A DNA stretch of 64,000 bases from Streptomyces sp. NBC_00557 (GTDB lineage Bacteria > Actinomycetota > Actinomycetes > Streptomycetales > Streptomycetaceae), in NCBI RefSeq assembly GCF_036345995.1, contig NZ_CP107796.1:8122001-8186000 (forward strand), given 5' to 3'. Position numbers and translations under genes: made by a program. The notes below the pieces were generated by a model. That model worked only from the letters and a program-made list of their open reading frames with translations, was not told the DNA's origin and did not search any database. Shown here one piece after another: positions 35,146 to 44,300 of the stretch (position 1 is the stretch's first letter; each line of letters starts with the position of its first letter).

Positions 35146-35568
35146 GTGGCGCAGGATCCATCACTGAGGGCAGTCGGATGGGCGCGATCGCTGCCTTTGA
35201 GCAGCGGTGTGAAGGCCGCCCGGGACTGGACCCGCGCGCATCTGGCCGATCTCGGCTGGGAGCGGAGGGCACCGGATCTGGTGGACTCCGTGGTGCTGGC
35301 CGTGTCCGAGCTGGTCACCAACGCCCATCTTCATGCCGGCAGCACCGCGCAGCTCATCCTCACCTGGGACGAGGAATGCCTGCACGTCACTGTGCATGAC
35401 CCCTCCAGCCGGCTGCCTGAACGGCGCGGGGCGAGTGACAGCGCCGTGGGCGGGCGCGGGCTGTTCCTGGTCGATGCCCTTGCCGATCGCTGGCAGGCCC
35501 GCCGTTGCCCCCACGGCAAAGACGTCACCGCCTGTTTCCGACCGCCCAAGCCCGCCCGGCCGTCCTGA
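35146..35568 (+). CDS. RsbW-like ATP-binding protein (HATPase_c_2)
   Basis: 140 residues of the anti-sigma-factor kinase-like family. The N-box is LAVSELVTNAHLHAGS and the G-box GGRGLFLVDALADRW; the mid region HVTVHDPSSRLPERR supplies the D-x-x/P loop. Streptomycetes carry dozens of these proteins, some acting as switch-protein kinases, many orphan. No cognate sigma factor or anti-anti-sigma gene is nearby; the ECF gene at 4.9 kb is of a type that does not use RsbW. The GTG at 35146 is set by an excellent GGAGGAGAG ribosome site; upstream in-frame starts lack one. Confidence 0.82.
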   Translation: MAQDPSLRAVGWARSLPLSSGVKAARDWTRAHLADLGWERRAPDLVDSVVLAVSELVTNAHLHAGSTAQLILTWDEECLHVTVHDPSSRLPERRGASDSAVGGRGLFLVDALADRWQARRCPHGKDVTACFRPPKPARPS

Positions 35569-35778
35569 GCCGCTCCGGCGAAGCACCCCCTGGCCGGGGA
35601 CCCGGCCTTCTCGCCCGGCACCGCAGTCACGGGCCGCCCCGGGCCGGCCCTTGGCGCCTCTGTGCCCACGCCCGGAAAGCAAGTGCAGGATGACCAGCCG
35701 ACCGACACCGGCGGCCAAGCAGAGTTTCCGCCAGGTGGCGGCCGGTGAGGTGCCGGCTCCAGCGTGGCTGCCCGACGG

Positions 35779-36200
35779 CTACGAGCCCGGCGGATACGGC
35801 GCCGTCGCGGTCCGTGGCGCCGAGGAGACGGTAGTGTCGCCTGTCCTGGCCATGACGGTGCTCGTGCGGACGAAGCCCCCGTGCCGGGCCTGCCTCCACA
35901 TGGTGAGGCGTCCTCCGCCGTTGCAGTCGCCGCGCGAGCACGTCAGCGAACGCGAGCCCCCGTGGACGGAGCGCTCCTGTACGCAGAACCTGGTGCAGGT
36001 GGAGTTGTCGTCCTCGCCATGACCGGTGAGGCGGATCGGCTTGCCTACGTCTACGGTGCGCGGGGCCCGCCGCGCAGCAGATGTCGGCCTTCGCCCAGGC
36101 CGAGGGGCCGGCCAGGACGATCGCGGAGATGCCGACGCCGGCGACGACAGCGGCCCGTACGAGCGGTGACGAGGGCTGGACGTCCGTTTCCCTTCGCTGA
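35779..36200 (-). pseudogene. Frameshifted small secreted protein
   Basis: A signal-like segment (VRAAVVAGVGISAIVLAGPS, AWAKADI) in one minus-strand frame is followed, after a shift near 36065, by a mature region in another: TVDVGKPIRLTGHGEDDN, FCVQERSVHGGSRSLTCSRG, GGGRLTMWRQARHGGFVRTS. The C-x(n)-C pattern and beta-rich composition suggest a small extracellular beta-sandwich. I do not recognise the family. A single base change would rejoin signal and mature parts, so this may be a recent mutation or a sequencing error. Confidence 0.5.
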
Positions 36201-36692
36201 AAGAGACGGTCGGATGGACTGGGCAGCGGCCCGAGCAGCTGTCCCCGCTGGCCAAGGCCAGTACCGCGCGTGTGCTCAGTCCGTCTGGCGATGAAGAGGG
36301 CGGACCAGAGCCTTCGTCGCGCCTGCCACCGCGCAGCCTGCCGTCGGCCTTGTCACCGTTGCGCAACAGGCCCGGTCAGTGGCGTAGTTCGCTGCCTGCG
36401 CCTGCGCCTGCGTCTTCGCTGGTTCTGAACTGCCCGCGGGGACAACGGTGGCACCGGCGGTCTGGTGGCGGTGCTGCCGAAGGGCGCCGGGAGCCAGACG
36501 AAGAGCACGGCGCTGATGGAGACGGCGGCGTGGGCGTTCCCTGGTAAGTGAACGGTGAGAAGCGATAGGTGATCCGGATTTCGGCACCAAGTGATCTAGG
36601 CTTCAAGGGACTTGACGATGAGCAGGCCGGGCGATGACGCTTCCTTTACCATTTTGTTGGTGTGCGTCGGGTACGGCCACGGAAGGAGCGCA
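36201..36692. other. Gene-poor stretch
   Basis: No supported gene. The last 40 bases hold GGAAGGAGCGCA, the ribosome site of the next gene. A short triple repeat of CTGCGC near 36394-36412 is the only visible pattern. Confidence 0.35.
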
Positions 36693-37877
36693 GTGCCTCC
36701 CGTACGCCCGGATCGCCGTTCTTTCATAGTCGGAGGCCTCGCAGCCGCCGCAGCCGCCGTTCCCCTGTCGGTGCCCACGTCCGCGGTGGCGGCCGGTCTC
36801 ATCCCCATCCGGCTGGCCGGGCCGTCCGGTCCCGCCCCGGTGGGCGGCGTAGAGCTGCATCTGGTCGACCCGTCGCGGACCGACCCCTGGTCGGGGCAGC
36901 CTCGCGAGGTGATGGTGACCGTGACGTACCCGGCCGCCGACGTACGTGACCGTGCGGTGCTGCCCTGGCTGCCGGCGGGTGCCGAGCGGGCCCTGAAAGC
37001 CCGCTTCGGGGGAGCGGTGGACGGTTACGCGCTTCCGGAGACCCACAGCGCGGACCGAGCGCCGGTGCGGCCGGGTCGCCGGCCGGTACTGCTCCACTCT
37101 CCGGGATACGCCTCGGACCGCACGTTCAACACACTGGTCATCGAGGAACTGGCGTCCTGGGGCTATGTGGTGGTCGCGGTCGACCATCCCTACGACTCTG
37201 GCGAGGTGGAGTTCCCGGACGGCCGCGTGGTCGTCAACCGCCCCGACGACGCGAGCGACGAGGCCCGCACGGCAGCGGTCGCCGTGCGCGCCGCCGATCT
37301 GCGATTCGTCCTCGACCAGCTGACCGTGCTCGAGCAGGGCGGCAACCCCGACGCCGAGGGGCGTCCACTCCCGCGCGGGCTGCGCGGGACGCTCGACCTC
37401 ACACGGGTGGGCGCCTTCGGGCACTCGCGGGGCGGCGCCGCGTCGGCGGCGATGATGCATCTGGACCAGCGGGTGCGGGCCGGCGTCGATCTGGACGGCG
37501 CGCTGTACGGGCCGGTGGTCGAGGACGGCCTCGCCCGGCCGTTCCTGCTGATGGACACAGCGGTCCACGACGGGCTGAACGAGGACGGGTCCTGGCCACC
37601 GTTCTGGGCGCACCTGAGCGACTGGCACCGCTGCCTGCGCCTCGCGGACGCCGACCACAACTGCTTCACCGACATTGTGGCCATCGCCCCGCAACTGCCC
37701 GAGGCGGTGCGTAAGACGCTGCAGATCGGAGCGATTCCCGCCGATCGCGCGGTGGCTGCCGTACGGGCGACCATGCGAGCCTTCTTCGACCTCCACCTGC
37801 GCGGCCGCCCGGACACCGGGCATCTGCTGTGGGGTGCTTCGCCGCGCTACCCCGAGATCGATTACATCGCCGGCTAG
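36693..37877 (+). CDS. Tat-exported alpha/beta hydrolase (PAF-acetylhydrolase-like)
   Basis: 394 residues. A twin-arginine signal (RPDRRSFIVGGLAAAAAAVP) predicts folded export. The hydrolase is of the platelet-activating-factor acetylhydrolase type: EVMVTVTYPAADVRDRA, RRPVLLHSPGYASDRTF, SWGYVVVAVDHPYDSGEVEF, nucleophile elbow VGAFGHSRGGAA, then PFLLMDTAVHD and a His in ADADHNCFTDIV. Such enzymes hydrolyse short acyl esters of lipids or polyesters. The GTG at 36693 is set by AGGAG five bases upstream and places the signal at the N-terminus; a farther ATG would precede it by 27 residues. Monocistronic. Confidence 0.85.
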   Translation: MPPVRPDRRSFIVGGLAAAAAAVPLSVPTSAVAAGLIPIRLAGPSGPAPVGGVELHLVDPSRTDPWSGQPREVMVTVTYPAADVRDRAVLPWLPAGAERALKARFGGAVDGYALPETHSADRAPVRPGRRPVLLHSPGYASDRTFNTLVIEELASWGYVVVAVDHPYDSGEVEFPDGRVVVNRPDDASDEARTAAVAVRAADLRFVLDQLTVLEQGGNPDAEGRPLPRGLRGTLDLTRVGAFGHSRGGAASAAMMHLDQRVRAGVDLDGALYGPVVEDGLARPFLLMDTAVHDGLNEDGSWPPFWAHLSDWHRCLRLADADHNCFTDIVAIAPQLPEAVRKTLQIGAIPADRAVAAVRATMRAFFDLHLRGRPDTGHLLWGASPRYPEIDYIAG

Positions 37878-37995
37878 TGCCGCGACCGGGATGGTTCGCC
37901 GGGTTGACGTCCGCGTCAACCCAGGCCATCCGTCTTGACAGGGAGTGCGATCACATAAGTTGTGGCTCCTCGAAGAGGCAGGTGAAGGAGTGACA

Positions 37996-38589
37996 GTGGG
38001 CGAAAATTCCCAGGTGACAGCGCTCGCGAAAGTTTTACCAACGACGCACGGCGTGGATGAGCGGATCGACTGGAGTGCGGTCGAGGAGATCTGGGGGAGC
38101 GGGTTTCCGGCGGACTATGTCGCCTTCATGGAGGCGTACGGGGCAGGCAGCGTCAGCAGGGAAGTTGGAATACTGTTGCCCGTTCCGCGATCCGACGCTT
38201 ATTCGGACGGGTCCGGCCTGCGGCAGGAGACAGCCAACGCCCGCGGCACATGGGAAATGCTCGGTGGTAGAGCGGCCCTGGACGTGGACCCCGATTCCAT
38301 CGTGGCGTGGGGTGTCACGAGCGGCGCAGACATCTACTGCTGGCTGACCACTGCCGACGATCCCGACCGATGGCCCGTGCTCGTATGCGGTCGGCACACG
38401 AATCCCACCTTCCAGGTCCATCCTTTCGGGATGGCGGAGTTCCTGCGCAGACTGCTCACCGATGATGAATTCCAGGAGGAGACGATCAGTGTCGTCCTTC
38501 CAAAGGAGCACACTTTCGTCAACTGGCGTGAGCAGAAGCGTCGCTTGGAGGCGGACCTGGACCCCACCACGGGCGAACGCTGGTATTAG
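37996..38589 (+). CDS. SMI1/KNR4 (SUKH-1) family protein
   Basis: 197 residues. Landmarks of SUKH-1: DWSAVEEIWGSGFPADYVAF, MEAYGAGSVSREVGILLPV, and ALDVDPDSIVAWGVTSGADI, where the WGxT...D pattern is diagnostic. Bacterial SUKH proteins commonly serve as immunity proteins for polymorphic toxins. No toxin gene is adjacent, so this is an orphan; it may protect against toxins of neighbours. The GTG at 37996 follows GAAGGAG. Codon 14 is TTA (38035-38037), rare in Streptomyces, so translation may depend on the bldA tRNA. Codon use is less GC-biased than the neighbours', which hints at transfer. Confidence 0.82.
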   Translation: MGENSQVTALAKVLPTTHGVDERIDWSAVEEIWGSGFPADYVAFMEAYGAGSVSREVGILLPVPRSDAYSDGSGLRQETANARGTWEMLGGRAALDVDPDSIVAWGVTSGADIYCWLTTADDPDRWPVLVCGRHTNPTFQVHPFGMAEFLRRLLTDDEFQEETISVVLPKEHTFVNWREQKRRLEADLDPTTGERWY

Positions 38590-38658
38590 CAGCTTCAGGG
38601 GCCTGACAGGGCGGCGGGCGGCGGCCAATCGCTCTCACCAGCAATGATCACTGGGCAG

Positions 38659-39040
38659 TCAGGCTGCGAGGGGGCGTCCGCCCCAGCGGATGCCCTTCTC
38701 GCTGCGGATGCGGGCGCGTTCCTTGCGCTGGGCGGCGAGCACGTCGGGGCGGCGGCCGTTGGCGTTCCGCCAGCGCAGGTAGCGGTGCAGGACCCGGATC
38801 TGCGCGGGATGACTGCGATGGTTCCAGTTGGCCAGGTGCAGGGGGCGGACTGGCCGCCGAGGGCCTGGTGGTAGCGCCGGGTCACCCTCCTGCGCCCGCT
38901 CTCGCTCCAGTAGTCCGGGTACGAAGCCGGTGCGGCCCGGCTCCTCCGGGGCCTCCGCGATCCACGCCTCGCGGCTCCCGGGCGGGAAGCTGCCGGAGCG
39001 CCCGCGGGCTCCGGCAACGACGACGGCCAGGTCTGGGCCA
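38659..39040 (-). pseudogene. IS630-family transposase tail
   Basis: The minus-strand end reads LANWNHRSHPAQIRVLHRYL, RWRNANGRRPDVLAAQRKER, ARIRSEKGIRWGGRPL, which is the C-terminus I associate with streptomycete IS630-type transposases. Upstream sequence is scrambled over all frames, and no catalytic DDE segment can be assembled. It is followed rightwards by unassignable sequence to 39.3 kb. Confidence 0.5.
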
Positions 39041-39304
39041 CCGTGCGCTGGATCGTCAGGGACGGCTCGGTGCCCACGAGGCTTGCGAAGATCTTTCCGG
39101 GCGGCCCCTGCGGACAGCAGGTTCACCGTCTGGACGGACCGCACCGGGCGGATCGTCTCTTCGCCGCCCAGTGGCGCAGGGGCGACGCTCCCCGTGGCTT
39201 TGACCGGTGCTCTCGTGGCACCGCTCGCCGGTGTGGCGGTCTGGGCCGCGCCGGAGGCCGGCTGATCCTGAACGGTTCCTGCGGCGCCGCCTGGCCGAAT
39301 GGGA

Positions 39305-39790
39305 TCAGGAATGGAAGCGGATCGGCCCGAGTGGCGGAATCCGAACGGGGGCAAGGGGTGGCGTCGACGGCTGTCGCTGACTGCGAATGCCACCGAGCGT
39401 TCGTTCATAAACTGCCGGCGGCGGGTCATGCCGTGTCGCGGCGGTGAGACGGCAGTCCACACCCACGACGCCTTCCACGCCCCGGACCAGGCGCATGGCA
39501 ACGTCGACCCGAGCGGATTCCCCGACACGCCCGGTCAGGGTCGCGACGCCCTCGGTGACCGTCACGTGTATGGGCTCGATCGGCGCAGGGAAGAGGACGT
39601 CGACGATGTCACGACGGATCTCGTCAGCGAGTTCGTCGTCCGGACGAAGGAAGACCTTCGCAGGTCCCCGCGGCTGACCACGCCTTCAGGGACGCCCCCG
39701 GAGCTCACCACGGGTAGCCGTTTGACGTGCCGCAGGGCCATAGACGGGCTTTGCCGGGCACTGCGGTTTCATCCGACCAACTGACGCGGG
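39305..39790 (-). pseudogene. CBS-BON domain protein relic
   Basis: Pieces in order on the minus strand: ALRHVKRLPVVSSGGVPEGV (end of a CBS domain), then after a shift KVFLRPDDELADEIRRDIVD, and VTVTEGVATLTGRVGESARV with DVAMRLVRGVEGVVGVDCRL, a BON domain. The first CBS half is absent and the tail after the BON domain is anomalous. Intact relatives are two-CBS-plus-BON proteins found beside other stress proteins, like the CBS relic at 35-492. Confidence 0.65.
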
Positions 39791-39799
39791 CACCATCGG

Positions 39800-40100
39800 G
39801 TCGAAGCCGGGGTCGGCTCGGGCGGTCGCCAGGGCGGCCTGGCGGTCTGGCTCACCCATGAACAGGCTGACCGGAAGATCGGCTGGGCCGACGATCACGG
39901 CGTGTGGTCTGCAGGAGTCACGGTCCTGCATCGCCCAGTGACGGATCAATTCCAGGTTAGAAGGAATCCAGATCGCGAACCAGGGCGCGAGCCGGCTACC
40001 GACACGCCAGGCGTCAGCCGGGCGGATCGGCCGGCCCGCAGGGCCTGGCGGGCAGCGATCCTCGACCTGGCCCGCAGGGACACTCTTCGGAAACCGCGTG
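39800..40100. other. Gene-poor stretch before the P-type ATPase group
   Basis: An open minus-strand frame across about 39690-39949 encodes HAVIVGPADLPVSLFMGEPD but has no ribosome site or recognised family; it is probably the decayed front of the CBS-BON region or another stress gene. Nothing else is visible. Confidence 0.3.
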
Positions 40101-40101
40101 G

Positions 40102-40641
40102 TCAGGTGTGGTGCTCGGAGGCTTTCGCGACCTGCTTGAGCGCGGATGCCGTGACGGGGTCACCGACCTTCGCGGGTTGTTCGTGAGTGTGGCGTCCGGG
40201 ATGATCATGGTGAAAATGGGACGGTGCCAGTCGGTCGCCGGGACCATAGCGCTCCGTGCCGGTGGCTTCCGAGGGGGCGGTGCCGCGGTCCGCCATCGCG
40301 GGCCGCGCCCCGGTTTCCGCCATGTCGCCCTGCGGGCTTGGGATCGCGTCGTCCTCTGCTGTGTCGACGCGTGCGTCTCCTGGGGGACGCGGTTGGGTGA
40401 GCCATGCGACAGCCGCACCGGTGGCTGCCAGGGGCCATTCCACCACCCCGGCGACGCCGAGCACCCCGGCCCCGGTGTAGACCGCCATCCGGCGGCCGCG
40501 CGGAGAGATGGCTCCGATCCAGTCCAGTGCGCTGTCGGCGGCCTTGCTCACCTGCTTCACTCCGGGCAAGCGGCTGAGCATCGAGCCGACGGCCTGCCAT
40601 GGCTGACGAAGATCCGATGAACCCGCTTGGACCTGGCTCAT
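40102..40641 (-). CDS. Small membrane-anchored protein downstream of the P-type ATPase
   Basis: 179 residues. An amphipathic N-terminus (WQAVGSMLSRLPGVKQVSKA) precedes a hydrophobic helix pair, MAVYTGAGVLGVAGVVEWPL and AATGAAVAWL, followed by a long hydrophilic, acidic, His-containing tail (DHPGRHTHEQP). The motif Y-x-G-x-G-x-L-x-x-A-G-V-x-E-W-P recurs in the gene on the other side of the ATPase (46232-46624), so the two are homologous. The function is unknown; an accessory or regulatory subunit for the ATPase is plausible. ATG with GGAGGGAG upstream. Confidence 0.65.
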   Translation of the reverse strand: MSQVQAGSSDLRQPWQAVGSMLSRLPGVKQVSKAADSALDWIGAISPRGRRMAVYTGAGVLGVAGVVEWPLAATGAAVAWLTQPRPPGDARVDTAEDDAIPSPQGDMAETGARPAMADRGTAPSEATGTERYGPGDRLAPSHFHHDHPGRHTHEQPAKVGDPVTASALKQVAKASEHHT

Positions 40642-40805
40642 ATCGAACTCCCTCCGCGCGTCTAGCAGAGTTGCCAGTTTCGGAGTTCCCCGATGTCACG
40701 CCGTCAAGCCGTGTGGGGGTAGTGGCCGGGTGTCCCGAGTGCCCTGTTTCGCATCGCTCACCTTTCGCGGCCAGCGGTCGCGCTGCGGTGACGGAGATGT
40801 TCGCC

Positions 40806-41096
40806 CTACGCGGCTGTATGCGTCCGAATCCGGCTGTGTGCGTTCCCGACGGGCTGAGGAGAAGCCGCCGCGGCGACCGACGGGGCAGGTTCGGTTTGTC
40901 CGCTGTTCAGGTTCCCTTGCTGCTGGGCGGTGTGCAGCGCGGCGTGCAGGAGTAGGCGGGCGGGGAGTCCCAGGCCGCTGGCGTCGATTGCCATGCCGAG
41001 GAGAGGTCCGGCAAGGGGGGTGAGGGTACGGACAAGCGACTGCATCTGTGGAACCAGTGTGGTGCGGGGCAATCTGATGACGAGGGTGAGGGGCAC
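40806..41096 (-). CDS. Small hypothetical protein next to the P-type ATPase
   Basis: 96 residues from a GTG at 41096, 245 bases downstream of the ATPase stop. The sequence MPLTLVIRLPRTTLVPQMQS, LVRTLTPLAGPLLGMAIDAS, GLGLPARLLLHAALHTAQQQ suggests one amphipathic beta-strand start and one or two membrane-embedded helices, then a polar tail. No family is recognised. It is on the same strand as the ATPase and the 40102-40641 gene, probably in one transcription unit. Confidence 0.5.
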   Translation of the reverse strand: MPLTLVIRLPRTTLVPQMQSLVRTLTPLAGPLLGMAIDASGLGLPARLLLHAALHTAQQQGNLNSGQTEPAPSVAAAASPQPVGNAHSRIRTHTAA

Positions 41097-41341
41097 GGCG
41101 GTGTCCTTGAGCCGGTCAAAGCCATGAGGTTGGCTTGTTTTGCCAGTTTTGCTCAGGACAGTCCCTTCTTGAGGCGCGTCAATGGCTCCTACCCCTCACC
41201 TTGGACAACAGATGGTGAACGGAAGGTGGCCTGAGTTGCCCGGACGGCGACAGCCGGCTCGGGCAGCGGTCTGCCCTGGAGTGAAACGCGCTGGTAGGGC
41301 CCCGATGGCCGGCGGCCAGGGCCCTGGTGGTGCCGCGTGCG

Positions 41342-44300
41342 TCATGCGGCGGGAGTGGGCGATGGTGGGTCGGTGGTGAACAGCCGGGGGGCGAGGGCGG
41401 CGCCGAAGGTGGCGGTGGTCGCGCTGGCGGCGACGGTGGCCCAGGCAATGGGCCCCAGAGGTGTGCAGCCGAAGAACTGGCTCAGCCCAGGGGTCTGCAC
41501 GGCAGTGAGGAGGGCTGTCGTCGAGATGCCGGTGGTGGCCAGGACGAGGGGGCTGCGCCAGTCGGTGATGAGGGTCTGGCCCAGCTGCGCGGTGATCAGG
41601 GCTGCCAGTCCCATGGTGTCGGCTCGGCGGGCACGGCCGGTGAACCGGCCGGTCTGCCATGCGAGGGCCGCGGCCAGGGCCGTGGCGGTGCCCCGAATGG
41701 CCAGCAGACGCGCGAGGGCAGGCCCCATGGGCGCGGGGGCGGGCCGGTCCATGGCGGTGTGCGTGGCTCTGGTGCGGTGGGCGAGGGCGACGGCCAGGGC
41801 CGGGAGCATGTCGGTGAGCAGATTGACCAGCAGGAGTTGGCGGGTGCCGAGGGGGGCCCGGCCGGCGAGTGCGGTGCCGAGGATGGTGAAGGCGACTTCG
41901 CCGGCATTGCCGCCGACGAGGATGGCGACGGCGTCGCGGATGCTGGCCCACAGGGCGCGGCCTTCGTGCAGGGCGTCGAGGATGCGCGTGAGGTCCGGCT
42001 CGGTCAGGACGAGGTCGGCGGCGGCGCGCGCGGCAGTCGAGCCGTGCGTGCCGATGCCGATGCCGATGTCTGCGAGACGGATGGCGGCCGCGTCGTTGAC
42101 GCCGTCGCCGGTCATGGCAACGACATGTCCGGCCTGCTGCAGTGCTCGGACGATACGGACCTTGTGCTCGGGTGAGACGCGGGCGAAGAGGCCGGCTCCC
42201 TCGATGGCTGTCGTGCAGTCGGACGTCGTGAGGGAGTCGATGTCGGCACCGGTGACGATGGTCCGGGTGCGGGGGATGCCCAGGTCGCCGGCGATGGCGG
42301 CGGCGGTGGCGGGATGGTCCCCGGTGATCATGACGATGCGTACACCCGCGTCGGTGAGTCGCTTCACCGCGTCGGCAGCCGTGCGGCGAGGGGCGTCGGC
42401 GATGGCCAGGAATCCCAGCAGCGTCAGATCGTGGACCAGATGGTCCAGCATGTCGGCTCGCAGGGTGTTGCCCGCCTGTGCAGCGGCCTGCCCCGGATCG
42501 TCGGTGGACGGCCCCACCGGGGGTACGGCGGCCTGAGCGACTGCAAGGACACGCAGGCCTTGGTCGGCGAGCTGTCGCATCATGCGGTGAGCGGCCGCCA
42601 GCCGTCGATCATCGAGTGGAACCAGACGATGGCCACTGCCGGCTTCGTCGTCCGGGTCCTCCCCGGAGCCGGTGACAGACTCGAGGGCGGTGGTGCACCG
42701 CTGGAGGACGACCTCGGGTGCTCCCTTGACGGCGAGGGCCGGGCGGCCGGCGTCGGTTCCCACGGAGGCCGAGTATCCGCGGCTGGCCTCGAAAGGCAGT
42801 TCCGCCACCCGCGCCCAGTCGGGGTCTCGGACCTCGTGTTTCTCGGCGGCTTCCAGTACGGCACGGTCGGTGGCGTGGGCCACGGGCGCGTCGGCGGCCG
42901 GGCAGGCGCGGGCTGCGGTGCGCAGCAGGCGGCGTGCCTCCTCCGCGTCGGGGGGAAGGATCTCCTCGGCGGAGGCAAGACGGGTCAGGGTCAGGCGGCC
43001 TTCGGTGAGGGTGCCGGTCTTGTCGAAGCAGATGACGTCGACGCGTCCCAGAGCTTCCAGCGTGCGTGCGGAGCGGGGCAGGATGCCGTAGCGGGACAAC
43101 CGTCGTGCGGCCGCCGACTGAGCGACGGTGGCAACCAGTGGAAGGCCTTCGGGGACGGCAGCCACCGCGACGGCGACACCGGAAGCCAGGGCCTGGCGTA
43201 CGGGCAGGCCCCGCAGGAGCCCCAGGGTGGTGACCGCTGCGCCTCCGATGCCGACCACGGGCAGGGCTGCCCGGGTCAGCGCGGCGAGCTGTCCCTCGAT
43301 GCCGGATGCACTGATGGCGTTGCCGGCCAGGTCGCCGGCGCGGCCTGCCTCGGTCTGTCCGCCGGTCGCGACGACGATGGCCATGCCGGTGCCCGCGAGC
43401 ACGGTGCATCCCTGGTAGACCATGCAGGACCGTTCTGCCAGGTCCGCCCCCGGGATGGCCCTGGGGTGCTTCGCCACGGGAACGGGCTCCCCGGTAAGTG
43501 CCGCCTCGTCGACTTCGAGACCGTCGCAGGCCAGCAGTCGGGCGTCCGCGGGCACCACCTCCGAGGGGTGGAGCGCGATGACGTCGCCCACCTGAAGGTC
43601 ACTGGCGTCGACGGGATCGAAGTCGGCCGTCTCCAGCAGCACGTGGAAGTCCTGGCCGGGGCTGTCCAGCGCCCGGCGCAGGCGGTGGGCGGTGATGCTC
43701 TCGTGCGTCAGCAGGGCCTTCAGCGCCTGTTCGGCTCGCATCCGCTGGGTGCCGCTGATCACGGCGTTGCCGGCCATCACCCCGCCCACCAGCAGCGAGT
43801 CGATGTTCGATCCGACGGCCGCGGACGCCGCTGCACCGAGAGCCAGCACCGGGGTCAGCGGGTCACGCAGTTCCTCGCACACCGCGCCGAACAGCTCACC
43901 GGCATGCTGGGCCTGCGCGGTCAGACCCAAGGACTTCACCACCGAAGTGGTGGCTCTGCCCAGTTGGCGCCGCGTCCGGCCGAGTGTTGTCGGCGCAGCC
44001 CCATCAGACGTTGCGAGCGCCGTGTCGGCGCGATGGCGAAGCGGGCGCAGCAACTGGAAGGCGTCGTCCGCGTCCATGGCGTGCCAGGCGCCCCGGACAT
44101 GACCGGAAGGGCAGGGTCGCCGGGCCAGGCGCCTGGCCGCCCGGACGCCGCCGACTTGAGCCAGGAACATGGCGCAGTGAACGGGCGACATCGTCAAACC
44201 CCACATACGGCGCCGGGCACCGGCCGCTGCGATCAACGCCCCGAGCGCGGACCCACCCATGGACAGACGCGCCGAGGCCACGCTGACCTGGTGCGCTGCA

